A stretch of DNA of 64,000 nucleotides from Artemisia argyi (lineage: Eukaryota > Streptophyta > Magnoliopsida > Asterales > Asteraceae): NCBI GenBank assembly GCA_030686995.1, contig CM060693.1:119129228-119193227 (forward strand), in the 5' to 3' direction. How positions within the stretch are numbered: position 1 is the stretch's first letter; each line of letters starts with the position of its first letter. Positions 10,576 to 22,851 of the stretch are shown here, piece by piece. The position numbers and the translations under genes were made by a program. The notes below the pieces were generated by a model. It was given only the letters and a program-made list of their open reading frames with translations, had not been told where the DNA came from and searched no databases.

Positions 10576-11981
10576 TGATACGTGAGAATCGCACCAGGCT
10601 TTACCTCTCAAGGGATCTTGAGAAGCTTACAACCCCCACCAGGCAGTGTACCTGATCGTTGTAGTATAGTATAGTGACAAGTACCGGGGGATTGATCGTT
10701 CAACTTAGGAATAGTGTCGCTAGGATTAGAAAGCCTAAATACTAGTTCTAAAGGTGAGGGATGATTATTTTTGTATTTTTATATTTTATGAAAGCAATTA
10801 AAAATCTCGGGTTTGAAGGATTTGGGCGGAATTAGTTGCTATTCAACTAACCCAATACTAAGATGCAATCAAAATAAAATACTAGAAATGAAAATAAACT
10901 AATTTATACTAAAGTTGTGAGCAGTAATTGGAGAAAATGTGTTTACTTAGATTTCACTACTCCCTAGACATCTTTTACACGTTAATTACTTGTTATAATT
11001 GTATGGATGACGGATCGTATTCCTTAATACCATTCATGGGGTGGCACACTTAACTCCACAATTCTATGAGCTCTTATCTCCTCCTACACCATGCCCAGCA
11101 CAACTATAGGGATTTTAAACAGTGGCTCATGCATTAAATACAACCAATAAAGACCTGGTGCGCGTCGGTTCATGTTTCTTAAGACGTTCAAGCATGTTAC
11201 CAATTGGAGATCTGCCAGTTTTCTTAAGCCTAACATATAAATCATTCATCCAAGACAAGAATAAACAAGTAATCAACACATAATCAATATCTAGGTTTCA
11301 TTAGATCTAAGCAAACACAAGATAGATCTAGCCTAGCATGATGGAATTAAGACAAGAACAAGATATAGACAACCAACACATAGACATATTGATTGAATTA
11401 AAAGAACACTTATCTTGATTACACATGCAAGGTATCAAGGGGTTGGAACCCTTGAAAAACCTATAAAAGTTACACCAAAATCGTACATAGGGTTTCTCCC
11501 AAAACTTCTCTTTTTTTATGTGTAAAAATTAGAAAACTATATATAGGGAAAGGGGTTTGACGGCGTCAAGACAAAGCTTGTGACGCCGTCACCTCGCCGC
11601 CAAAACTAATCTCGGACTACCTTGATCTACATTTGACGCCGTCAAGACTTAATCATTTCCAGGCCGTCATGACTTTAACTCTTGACGCCCTATTTCGTGA
11701 CGCCTTCAAATCTGTACTGGATCGTCATGGAATTTTGCTCTTGACGCCGTCAGGGAGTTACTCTTGACGCCGTCACCTACTGTTCCCAGCATGGAAAATT
11801 AAGACTTTGGCGTTTTCTTCACTTTTATGCTCCAAAAACGTCCGAATTGCTTCCTTTTCCAGATTTCACTCCCAAAGTACCTAAAATCACAAAAGGAACG
11901 ATTTAGGGCAATATTTGATCAAATAAATTCGAATTCCGGCTTAAATGACCCCCTAAAAATGAATCATTTTTCGCCTCATCA
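10576..11981 (-). repeat. Z1 5' LTR
   Basis: 1,406 bases. In plus orientation it begins TGATACGTG and ends GCCTCATCA. TATA box at about 11535-11544; TGACGSCGTCA sites lie upstream of it on the element strand (11560-11780). It pairs with 5281-6683. Confidence 0.9.
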
Positions 11982-12087
11982 ACCTAACATAGGTCTCGAA
12001 TTAGGTTTTCCAAAAACAAAACCCATCGGTTTCTAGCAAAGGTGGTCTTTGAATAGAACACCCCTCAATATAGTTCTCTTGAGCCAT
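11982..12087 (-). pseudogene. Copia-1 gag N-terminus, separated by Z1
   Basis: The ATG at 12087 opens a frame with the QRPPLLE motif and FCFWK, matching QRPPLFE and FIYWK of Copia-2 gag (36.0 kb). An in-frame TAA at 12001-12003 replaces a His or similar residue. The frame then reads FETYV up to the Z1 junction and resumes in phase at 5279. Copia-1 gag was thus split by Z1 and also carries a nonsense codon. Confidence 0.85.
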
Positions 12088-12205
12088 AGATCTATACTCT
12101 ACTTTACCAAAAATCTTAGTTAGGATTTTAGATTTTTGGAAAAGTTGTTTCAAACATAAAACGACTTCTCGGGAAGGCTTTAATGCTCAAAAACTTGAGT
12201 ATACC

Positions 12206-12217
12206 GCTCTGATACCA
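12206..12217 (-). promoter_or_regulatory. Copia-1 primer binding site (initiator tRNA-Met)
   Basis: The minus strand reads TGGTATCAGAGC two bases inside the 5' LTR. This is the standard complement of the initiator tRNA-Met 3' end used by plant copia elements. Confidence 0.9.
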
Positions 12218-12219
12218 AT

Positions 12220-13060
12220 TGTAGAACCGTAGGGGGGGGGGGGTGAATACGGTTTCTTCGGCATTTTAGATGTTTAAAAACTTTAAGCCAAAGAGAACAC
12301 CAAGTGGTTGTACAATAATCCAACAACCACTAACACAACCAAAGTATATAAAGCAAGTAAGAACACAACGATATATACTGGTTCGGGATGGGGGGTTTAG
12401 ACCATCCGTACGTCCAGTTGCGAATCCACGACTCCGATACTATTCACTAGTATAATCCTTTCGGTGGACTACAAACCGTTACAATTCACTCCACCGATAT
12501 TCACCAATATCGATGCTCACAAAGAAGGAGTTACTCACCAATGGTATTCCGCCCTCGGAAACCACCCAAAAGAATCTCACGATTCGACTTCACCTAAGGA
12601 TCACAAAGATCACTACTAAGACTTCCACCCGAAAGTATCAAACCCCAACTAGATCCCCAATGATCTAGGCTTGGTCACCAAGACACAAGACTTCCCTTAC
12701 AAACAATTGAATGAATGAATATTTGTTTGTTCAACCAAGTCCTAACCTAACCTAGAGACTCGATTGTAATAGAAAGGGTATAAGAAAATGAGAGCCTAGA
12801 CACAATAACAAGAGTGGATTAGGTTCTTGTGATTCTTCCCTTGCAAATAGATGTTTTCTTCCAAAGATGTTAGTGTGATAAACAAGAACACAAGATTAGA
12901 GATAGAGAGATTTGAGAGAGATTGAGAGAAAGAATCTAGAGAGAAAGAATAATGACAAGGGGTGAGGAATACAAGAGGCAAGGGTGGTATTTATAGGCCA
13001 AGAACCCAAACTTGGGAAATTTTACCGAGGCCGGCGCGTCACCCGCGCATCAACGCGCGG
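12220..13060 (-). repeat. Copia-1 5' LTR, inner part
   Basis: In plus orientation the LTR starts TGTAGAACCG at 12220, followed by a G run near 12231-12243. A TATA box (CCTATAAATAC on the minus strand) lies at 12987-12997. A CGCG-rich island (13031-13060) sits just upstream of it. The LTR is interrupted at 13060 by Athila-1 and continues at 27950. Total length without the insertion is about 2.56 kb. Confidence 0.85.
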
Positions 13061-16000
13061 TGATTTGTCGTGAAAACCAATTATATATAATAGTAGTATA
13101 GTATCGAAGTGATCCGCAAGAAATACGAATCACCCGAGTCGTTTCCAAGTGAAGGTGTGAATGGAATCAAGAATATCGATTCGTGTAAATCGTGTAGTGA
13201 GAAGTGGTGAAAAAGCAAATAGTGATCAAATAATTCAATTATCAACTAACAATTATGAAACATGCAAAGAGTACAAGCTAGTAATGCACCAAGGTCTAAA
13301 ACGTAAAAACGGAAATGCAAACGCGATTTTTTAAAACGTAACGTACGAAATAAAACGCGAGTTTTAAGCTATACTAATCCTACGAACTTGGAAATAATTT
13401 TAAAAAGTTAAAAATGATAAAAGAAAATTTTGAGAAAAAGAAAAATATTTTTTTGACTTTTTAATAATTTTTTATGAATTAAAAACTAATTAAACTATTT
13501 AATAATTAAAAGAAAATGTAAATAAAGTGAGAAAAATGCAAATTTAATTTCTAAAATTCTAAAATAACTGAAAACTATTTTCTAAAATATTTTTGGATTT
13601 TTCTGATTTTTTTGGATTTTCTAGTAATTAAAAAGTATTAAATAATGATTAAAAATGAAAATTAAATAGGAAAAATAGAAAATTAACTCAGAAAAATATG
13701 AAAAATTGCAAAAAATTATATTTTATTATTGAGATCCTAGGAAAAATAAAATGAACAGACGGTCACACACTAATAAGTAGATGGACACAAAAAGCAGTTA
13801 AAATAAGTGCTTATTTATAAGCTAATAAGCACTTATTATCACAAGAAACTCTGAAACAGTAGAGGCAATATCAAAAAGCATAAATCAACTTATTATAATC
13901 AAAGAAGCACTCAAGGTAGCCCAATCAGCACATAAGCTGTTTGCATATATAAGACAGAAAAGCAGTTGACAGGCCCCACTTTAAGCAGTGATATAAGCAC
14001 TCTAATAAGCTGATTTTTGAAAACTTAAGGTGGCAGCTACTAGACCACCTAGCAGTGAACTAAGAAAACACAAAAGCCCTAATTTAGTCGCACCAATTGA
14101 CCTTCAATTAAGCCCTAGTTCAGCAATGCAAACTGGTTCAGCTGCTACAGTTGACTATTTGTATTGCTTCCTAAGTTTGACTAAAGTGAGTTTCAGCAAA
14201 TCTAAACCACTTCTGAATGTATATAGAACTTATTTAACCACTTAAATCGTAATCACAAACATCAAATTCACAATTTCAAACAAGTTACAGTAGCAGATCA
14301 CAGAAGTGCAAACAGAATTTTTAGCAAACATGCAATTTTGACTTTTTGTAAATAATGTGCAAGTTTAATGGGTACTCTAGTTCTATAATGACCTAAGGAG
14401 ACTAATGGTGCAGAAAAAAAAGCAAGTAAACACCTCAGGCTAGCAGTGCACTGATTTACCAAACACCCTCTTAAACCTACAATTACACTACCACTACTAA
14501 ACTAAACCTTGAACCTACTGATTTTATTAGTAAAATAGATTAAGTAAACCCTAAGAAGGCTTAATGATCACACATAACACAGTAAAAGCAATCAAATCAA
14601 GCATTAATAGTTTAAGCTAAAACAAGGTAGTGAGATTATGATGTAGGACTAAAATATCTATAAAAATCACATAAGCACATGAAAAGCTACTGACTTCAAG
14701 CATAAACAACAATAAGCAGATAATTATTAAACTAAAGCAACAAACACTATGCTACTATTATTGAAATACAAATAAATGCTTAAAAGTAAAATGAGAAACT
14801 TGCAAAGCTTTCCCCCTCAGCTTGAACAGAGGGGGTTCACTAAGCTTGCCTGTCTCTTTGACAGGCCAAGTGGACTTCTTTTGGCTGCCAGTCAACCACC
14901 AATAAGCTGAGCTTATTGAATAAGCTCAGCCAGTTGACTTTTCTTGACTTTTTGGAAATTTTTAGATTTTGAAAGTTTTAATCACCAACTACCTTTATAA
15001 AACTAGAATAAGCTTATACTTAAGCTGAAATCAAGTAAAGTAAAAATCTTTTTGTGTTTTTATACTTTTCTTATTTTTTTTTTATTTTCTTTGATTTTCT
15101 GAAATTGTATGAATGAAACAGAAGTAATGTAAAACTAAGATATAAAAATTGATTTGAAACTATTTTGAAGCAGGAAATAAAGTGATTAAGTAACTAAGAC
15201 AATGTAAATAAGCAGTAATGAAACAACAATTAAAAATGCTTTGTATTACTTGAAAATGAAATTACAATTTGAAATCAAGAGAGCTACAATTCTGGAAAGA
15301 AAATGGCAGAGTTTTGCTACTCAAAACTCCACACCTTAAACGTCTAAAGGGGGGGTTTATATAGGGGAGCAGGGGATGAGGAGCCTAGGGTTTTAGAAGG
15401 ATCTAGAGCTCCAATTGAGGCCACAAATCTTCAATTCCACGTATGATGTTTTCATCCCACCAATTCTATCCGTTTGAGACCATCTTATCTTCAATCCACG
15501 TATTATTAGCCAATCAGGGAGCATTATTAAGCCACGTTGGAGGGGATATGACACCATCTGACACGTTGTCAGATGGTTCTAGAATGATTCCTATTACTAG
15601 GTTAGTATATGGATGGGTACGAGGTAATTAAGGGTGAGGTGCAGGGTAAATGGGAGGGAGATGATCCACAGTAAACGGGCGCCATGGTTATTTTTTTATT
15701 ATAGTTTGATTTAGGGTTGGGTCGGGTTTGTGATGGGATTGGGCCGGTTAATAATAAGTGGGGTGGGCTTTGTATACTTTGGTTGTGGGCTTGGGTAAGG
15801 TTGTGTTTGTTTTATTTTGGATTAAAGGATCCGGTTGAAGTAGTAACAAATTAAACCAAGGGATCAATTTTGTACTTTCTGAAAATAGAGGGACCCAAAC
15901 TGCCAATCATCATAAATATTATTCCAAGGGTCTTTTGTGGAATTTTATGAATACTTGGAGGTCTTGAGAGCCAATTCTTCAAAATATCTTCAAAAGGACC

Positions 16001-16334
16001 AAAAGTGGCAACTTTGAAAGTTGAGGGACCAAATGTGTAAACTTGACCAAAATTTATTCCCGGGTCACTTTGGTGGTTTCTAAAACTTTGAGGACTCCAT
16101 TGACCATGTAAGCTTTGACTTTGACCACTAAGCTTCCCCGGCTCCGGCTTTATTCACTTTTCCAAATCTCGTGCTCGTTTTGTCATTTTCTCGTGATTTT
16201 TCGTCCTTTTCTTAAATATCCGTTCCTGCACATTCACAAACACAAAAACACACATTCTTTGGCATTATTGGTTAGTTTTTGGTTTATTTGGTCCAATTTT
16301 GGCTTAGAAAAGGTGAGTGAATAAGCACTCACCA
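13061..16334 (-). repeat. Athila-1 3' LTR
   Basis: Begins TGATTTGTCG and ends GCACTCACCA in plus orientation. Notable contents: many AATAAGCTTATT-like short palindromes, a TATA box on the minus strand (TATATAAAC, near 15357-15365), and a perfect nine-base inverted repeat CCATCTGAC/GTCAGATGG at 15554-15576. By eye it differs from its partner at only two positions in the first 440 bases. Confidence 0.93.
15554..15576. promoter_or_regulatory. Nine-base inverted repeat in the Athila-1 LTR
   Basis: CCATCTGAC, five-base centre ACGTT, GTCAGATGG: perfect arms, upstream of the TATA box on the element strand. The copy in the other LTR is at 27165-27187. A protein-binding site is plausible but not shown. 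Confidence 0.55.
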
Positions 16335-18395
16335 AAATCCCCCGGACTAAAGTATTGCCGTGTCCTCACGCAATGTGATCAATTCACGCTCACGAGATAA
16401 ATAATTTCATAACTCTTTCTACTAACTTTGTAAAGTAGCAAGGAGGTTCGAAAGAAATCATAAAATCATTTAATCCCGCAAACGGTCCGTTTTCCAAAAT
16501 TTATTTTCTTTATTCCACTTTATTCTATTTTTGGACTTTTCACACTTCATACTTGTGACGGTTTGTTGAACTTTCATTATTTTTGCAATAATTTTTAGGG
16601 TCTACGAGTAGAAACACTTCTATTTAAGAAGTGACCATACGGATAAAAATCGTCATCCTTGATTTTTCACGAGCTCCCAAACTAAGGGTAAAAACGAGAT
16701 CACAGCTTATCTACAAATTTAATGCTAACACTACTCATAAAAGTTACTTGTGAAAACTTCTTACTCCCATTTCCTAGGTTTTGTATCTCAATATTTTACT
16801 TTGTTGAGAAATGAATTGCTTCATTTTTTTTTTTCGTTTCGATAACTTTTTAGTCCGATAGTGATACCTAAGTTAAAACGATAAGTAGTTAATCATTTTC
16901 TCTTAAGAACCACTGCAATAGAAATTCGGTCCACATCAAGGAATTTGGGGTACATACAATATCAAAGATATAAGTTACGGAGTACGATCACATGCACCTC
17001 ATGTGACTAATTACTAATCACTTATCACATGCACCTCACGCGCCAACAACTTATTTACATACATAAGCTCTTATTCGATACAACTTCAACTTTCACTTTT
17101 CTTCATTTCACTTTTTTCTTTTCTTGACTTTTTCTCAATATCAATGGAAGCTTATCGGGTAGATCCAAAACCACATAGATAATCAACTTTTGACTTTTGA
17201 TTTTTTTTTCACTTTTTGCTCTTATTTTTTATGTTCCTTGATATGTACCCAACTTCTAAAGCAAAAATTCTCTTAAGAAAACAAAGAACTAAATATTATT
17301 CAAACCGAAATACCACTAATTAACCTAGAACATCTATTATATATTGGTGACGTATCTGATGGGAGTAAAAAGTCACGAGTACCTCTTATGAGCTCTAAAG
17401 AGAACCACTACTCCACGTTTAGCATTAAACTTGTAAATAAACTCATTTCTCGTTCTCTGCAAATTTAAGACCTCAAATAATGAGATTAGCAGATGCTTAG
17501 CCAATAATCAGCCACGCATATATAAAGTCAAAAACGGGAGCTTGCAAACTCTTGGAAAGAATTCGCGTTTTGTAGCTCCTAGTGTAAGTGACTAGCGAAA
17601 GCTTTTCAAGCCGTGCATGTATAAAGTCAAGTACGGGAGCCAACAAAAGAGTAGCTCCTTGTGTACAAGGCTAGCACAAACTTTTATGATTATCATGGGT
17701 TAAGGGAACAAGCTAGGGCTCAACACGCCCGGTCAAGTCAAAATATTTATTCCCACTCTCGCCAGCAAGAAAGTCAACAAGGTGTCAAATCACTTATTCA
17801 AACTTTTATTATATTTTTGCACAACTTTTTCAACTTTTTCTCATATTTTTGTGTTTTTTCATGACTTTTTCATTCACTTTTCTTCAAAATTTTTGAAATT
17901 TTTCAATTTTTTAATTTTTTTTTTTTGGTGGAAAAACGGAGTTACGAGAGTACAAGACATGGTGAAAACTGCAAGGTCAAAATCGAATCGAAGATTCACC
18001 CCCCCCCCCCCCCGGACTAGAATGAAACATTGTCCTCAATGTTTTACAGGCAAAGGTAATCCTAACAAATATCTAGGGCCGTTTATTAAGTATGCCAAAG
18101 AAAACGTTAGTCGATAAGATTTTCGGATATAGGATTTCCAAAAGCATCGATGAATGAGACTCGAGTGGAGAGAAAGACAAAACCACGAGCACGAGAGTCA
18201 TCATAAATCGGGGACAATCCTGGACAATCATCACAAACAACCACGAAACACAAGATTGGAAGAGGTACCCCATCTTCACGTTATTTATTAGAAAATAGAA
18301 ATATAAGAAGTTGATATTGGATAAGCATGGGTTGCCTCCCACGAAGCGCTTTGTTTTTTATTACCGAGTCACGTAGCTTGAATCGATCCCCGAAT
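16335..18395 (-). other. Athila-1 3' untranslated region
   Basis: Two kilobases without a supported gene; open frames on either strand are Phe-rich low-complexity translations. On the element strand it holds the GCGCTTCGTGGGAGGC-type motif (18326-18351), the AACATTG-AGGA-CAATGTT hairpin (18026-18043) followed by a long G run (C run in plus, about 18000-18013), and a purine tract (GGGGGATTT) next to the LTR at 16335. Athila elements often carry an envelope-like gene here; none is left. Confidence 0.7.
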
Positions 18396-18740
18396 TCATT
18401 CGTCCTTGGGGAAAGTTTGGAGATCCGGGACTACCAAGGTTCGTACGTCCCCTCCGAAATAGTGTTTCAAACGGTGACCATTCACCTTAAAGTTGGGACC
18501 ATCAAGTTGAGCCAACTCAATAGTTCCATAAGGGAATACTTGAGTTATGGTGAATGGTCCAGACCAACGGGTTTTAAGCTTACCCGAGAAAATCTTTAAA
18601 CGAGAGTTAAAAAGAAGCACTTGATCACCGACGTTGAAAACGCGGTCTTTGATCTTGGCATCATGAAGTCTTTTTGTTTTCTCTTTATAAATTAAAGAAT
18701 TCTCGTAAGCTTGATCACGAAGTTCGACTAATTCGTTCAA
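18396..18740 (-). pseudogene. Athila-1 integrase C-terminal (GPY/F-like) domain
   Basis: About 114 codons continue the integrase. They include the [15 protein letters not shown] helix, VGDQVLLF, and RWSGPFTITQVFPYGTIEL, the GPY/F-type C-terminal module of gypsy integrases. It overlaps the end of the core frame at 18737-18740 in another frame, so a one-base loss separates them. The tail ends at 18396 before the untranslated region. Confidence 0.85.
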
Positions 18741-20329
18741 TTGAACTTTTCGGTGATCACCCGCGGTTTTAAGTCAAAATTTGCATGTTTTAAGGCCCAG
18801 TAGGCCTTGTGCTCAAGTTCGATGGGCAAATGACAAGCTTTCCCGTAAATCAACTTATATGGAGTACACCCAATGGGAGTTTTGTAAGCGGTCCGGAAAG
18901 CCCATAAAGCATCGTCTAGTTTATCGGCCCATGAGGCACGGTGCTCACCTACGGTCCTTTCTAATATCCTTTTTAAGCCACGATTGGACACCTCTACTTG
19001 ACCACTCGTTTGTGGATGATAAGCCGTGGAAAGACGATGTGTGACACCATATTTAAGCATAACTTTAGCGAATTGGTCATTGCAAAAATGGGTCCCACGA
19101 TCGCTTATGATGGCTCGAGGTGCACCAAATCGGGCAAAGAGACTCTTTAAAAATTTGACAACCACTCGGGCGTCATTGGTGGGGAGCGCCTTCGCTTTAA
19201 CCCATTTTGATAAGTAATCGACGGCCACGAGAATATATTTGTTACCCCTAGACGACGGGAATGGCCCCATGAAATCGATGCCCCAAACGTCAAAAATCTC
19301 ACAAACTTGAATCGCATTTTGCGGCATTTCATATTTTTGAGAGATTTTCCCTTGACATTGGCAAGAATCACATGTTTTCACCAATTCATGGGCATCCCGA
19401 TATATCGTGGGCCAAAAGAAGCCGGAATCGAACACTTTCTTTGCGGTGAAGTTGGCACCATGATGTCCCCCCGTGGGTCCACTATGACATGCCTTAAGTA
19501 TTTCAACGGCATCCGTACCGTGAACACACCGCCGGATCACTTGATCCGCACAGACTTTGAACAAGTAGGGGTCGTCCCAAAAATAATGTTGGACATCTTT
19601 AAAGAATTTCTTCTTTTGTTGGGACAACATCCCTTTCCTAATGAAATTTCCCGCATGGTAATTCGCAAAATCGGCGAACCATGGGGTACTTTGGTCAATA
19701 TTAGACACACTCCCAAGTGTCTCGAGAGGAAATGCATCGTTGATTTCCTTGTTCTCGAGAACACTTTGATGGGGGTTCTCAAGTCGTGAAAGGTGATCAG
19801 CAGCAAGATTCTCAGCTCCTTTTTTGTCTCGTATTTCAACATTAAATTGTTGGAGCAAAAGAACCCACCGCATCAAGCGTGGCTTAGCATCTTGCTTTGC
19901 CATTAGGTATTTCAAGGCTGAATGGTCCGTATACACTATGCATTTTTTAAGGAGCAAATAAGACCTAAATTTTTCGAAAGCATAGACAACCGCTAACATT
20001 TCCTTTTCGGTAGTTGTATAATGATGTTGGGCCTCGGTCATAGTCTTACTTGCATAGTGTATCGGTTGAAAGTATTTATTCTTACGTTGCCCCAGAACTG
20101 CAGCAATGGCATAATCACTTGCATCACACATTAGCTCAAATGGTAAGCTCCACTCGGGGGCAACTAAGATTGGTGCCTCCGTTAACTTCTTCTTTAAAAC
20201 ATTAAATGCATCGGCGCATTCATTTGTGAAGTTAAACGGAGCATCCTTTTCTAAAAGGTGGGTCAGCCGGGCTATTTTGGAGAAGTCTTGTATAAAACGT
20301 CGGTAAAAGCCAGCATGACCAAGGAAGCT
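18737..20329 (-). pseudogene. Athila-1 RNase H and integrase core
   Basis: From the TGA at about 20330 the frame stays open through the RT thumb end (GFYRRFI). RNase H has catalytic acids in [15 protein letters not shown] and VYTDHSAL. The integrase follows: zinc site (GGHHG, then CDSCQ) and a catalytic triad with Asp in GIDFMGPFP, Asp in IISDRGTHF and Glu in QVEVSNRG. All catalytic residues are present. The frame breaks at 18737 by a one-base shift. In an active element this part copies the RNA strand away and inserts the cDNA. Confidence 0.93.
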
Positions 20330-21765
20330 TCAGATTCCTTTGACGGTCGTAGGATGAGGTAGCTTAGCTATGACATCGACTTTTGCACGATCTACCTCAA
20401 TCCCAGATTTGGATATCTTATGGCCGAGGACTATGCCCTCTTTAACCATGAAGTGGCTCTTCTCATAATTTAGAACCAAATTGGTGTTTTCACACCGCAT
20501 CAGCATTTTCTCTAATTGGGAGAGGCAAGAGTCGAAAGAATTTCCGTAGACGGAGAAGTCGTCCATGAACACTTCCATGGTTTTTTCGATCATATCCGAG
20601 AAAATAGCCATCATGCACCGTTGAAACGTTCCTGGAGCGTTACATAAGCCAAAGGGCATTCTCCGATAGGCAAACGTTCCATACGGGCAAGTAAAAGTGG
20701 TATTTTCTTGATCCGGGGGATCAATGGGGATTTGAAAGTACCCAGAAAAGCCATCCAAGAAACAATAGAACTCATTTCCCGCTAACCGTTCAAGCATTTG
20801 GTCCATAAAAGGGAGCGGGAAATGGTCTTTACGTGTCGCATCATTCAACTTGCGGTAATCGATACAAACTCTCCATCCGGTCACAAGTCTAGTCGGTATA
20901 AGCTCATTATCTTCGTTTTTCACAACAATGATTCTGCCCTTCTTTGGAACACAATGAATCGGGCTAACCCACGAACTATCCGAGATCGGATAAATCATTC
21001 CAGCGTCAAGGAGTTTAATAACTTCCTTTTTGATCACTTCGTGGATTAGTGGGTTAACCCGTCGTTGTTGTTGGACGGAAGCTTTGTGATTATCATCAAG
21101 CAGAATCTTATGAGTACAAAATTGAGGGTCGATTCCCTTAATGTCGGATATTTGCCAAGCAATAGCACTTTTATGCTTCCGAAGCACATCTAAGAGTCGT
21201 GTCTTCTCCTCATCTTTAAGGCCTTTTGATATTATAACCGGTAATTTATCATTTTTTTCCAAGTATGCGTATTCGAGATGAGGAGGCAAATCCTTGAGCT
21301 CGAGCTCCGGAGGATTCTCAATAGACGGCTTTACTTCTTTTACGTCTGCCATTTTTAAGTCCATCGGAGGGGGAGAAACAATCGGGTTTTCATTTAAAAG
21401 TTTTTCAATCAATGAAATGTCCCCCTCCGGATCAAAGTTATTATTATCAATTTCCGGTGAAAATGATTCATTTGAAAGACAAGCATTAATTTCTTCCCAA
21501 GCGAGATTACTTCCCTCAAACGGAGTGAGGGAAGGGGAAGAATCGGAGACGATAGGTTCAAAAGAAGGAGTGGGATTGCCACTCGAAGCATTTTCGGTAA
21601 AACCAAGAAGTTCTTGAGAATACTCCTCCGTAGCTTCGTCAATAACATCGATTCGGTTGACGGAAGCAACATCGTAGTCGGAGGAGTATCTCGCGGTTTG
21701 ATCAAGGTTAAAAGTGACGGCTTCATTTCCAACTCGTAAGGTAATCTCCTCGTCGTAAACATCAA
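20330..21765 (-). pseudogene. Athila-1 reverse transcriptase and upstream linker
   Basis: An acidic linker (21765 to about 21412) leads into RT. Recognised blocks in order are the palm entry VNPLIHEVIKKEV, SPIHCVPKK, CIDYRKLN, FCFLDGFSGYFQI-type (first Asp), PFGLCNAPGTFQRCM and the active site FMDDFSVYG. The frame ends at TGA 20330-20332, where the expected codon is Arg (CGA to TGA). RT is otherwise whole. It follows protease after a one-base frameshift at 21766. Confidence 0.93.
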
Positions 21766-22851
21766 TTAAACACGACCGGTCCTTAGGAAACCTCTCTCGA
21801 GAATGAGAGGAACCCGTGGATCGGCATCGAAATCAACAACCACAAAATCGGCAGGGAAATGGAATTTCCCAACATTGACAAAAATATCCTCGGCTATGCC
21901 AATTGGACGAGACGTAGATCGGTCGGCAAGCTCGAGGGTCATAAGCGTCGGTGTCAAGTTAGGGAGGGACAACTTTTTCCCAATTGACAATGGCATTAGG
22001 TTAATGCTAGCACCAAGATCGGCCAAGGCGAAGCATTGAACCATACCCGGAAAATTGCACGGTATAAGAAACTTGCCAGGGTCTTCAAGCTTTTCGGGTA
22101 GCTTTTTAAGAAGAACTGCTGAGCAATTCTCGTTCATTTGGGTTCTTGACATTTCAAAAAGCTTTTCCTTATTATTTAAAAGTCCTTTTAGCATCGAAGC
22201 AAATTTGGGCATCAAAAGTATAGCATCCGCGAGACTTATATCAAAGTGCAATTCTTGAAAAATCTGATAAAATTTCTCCATTTGGTTTTTATCTTTCTCG
22301 CGGTTCTTTTGTTCGTTTAAACGTGACGGATAAGGCAACTTTGTTTTAACGGTAATATCTTTTTCATAAACAACTTTTTCCTTTCCCTTGGACGTCGGGA
22401 CCACCGGAGGTTGGATGTCTTCGGTCCTTCCAGTATTAATAGGAATTTCCGTATCCGTTGTCGCCTCGGGTTCACGGGCGACTACCTTGGGAGGTAGAGA
22501 AGAAGAGGTAGTCGGAGCCGTTGGTCCATCATAAGAAACACCACTCCTTGTCGTGATCGCTTTAGCATCGCCCCTCGGGTTAGCGATCGTGTTGCTAGGC
22601 AAAGTTCCAGAGCCCGAGGGTCGATCATTTAAACGCTTGTTAAGATCATTGATTTGATTAGCTAACAAACTTGTTGTTTCCTCTTGTTTTGTCATAAAAG
22701 CTTATTGGTTTTGAAGCAATTGCTTAATCAAATCTTCCATGGGCGACGGATTTGGAATAACAGCTTGATTTTGATTATTGAAATTTTGCCCACGGTTTTG
22801 AAAGTTGCCATGATTCAGATTTGCATTGTTAAAATTCCCTTGATTATTATT
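21766..22851 (-). pseudogene. Athila-1 Gag C-terminus and protease
   Basis: The stretch after the gag TAG (22852) continues in the same frame with Asn/Gln-rich repeats, crosses a TAA at about 22696, then gives a 309-codon run. Near its C-terminus is the retropepsin active site [13 protein letters not shown], with the flap region [11 protein letters not shown] and the second hydrophobic motif [12 protein letters not shown]. The frame ends by a one-base loss at 21766; the next frame picks up at once with an IDVYDEEITL strand. Confidence 0.9.

Larger units (their letters stand above)
5281..11981 (-). mobile_element. Z1: non-autonomous Athila/Tat-like LTR element with a novel ORF
   Basis: This complete 6.7 kb element runs on the minus strand: 5' LTR 10576-11981, leader, one ORF, 2.5 kb of non-coding DNA and 3' LTR 5281-6683. 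The flanks are accta (5276-5280) and accta (11982-11986), a perfect five-base target duplication inside Copia-1 gag. The LTRs differ at roughly twenty positions plus small indels by eye, so insertion is fairly recent. No protease, RT, RNase H or integrase motif is present. It must be mobilised in trans, if at all. LTR and non-coding parts match Z2 and Z3. Confidence 0.9.

Noticed and set aside
15443..15631. 62-codon ORF in both Athila-1 LTRs (also 27054-27242)
   Set aside because: Antisense LTR ORF, present in both copies only because the LTRs are near-identical.
17661..18117. Two overlapping Phe-rich ORFs in the Athila-1 3' region
   Set aside because: Low-complexity translation of T runs, on the strand opposite to the element.
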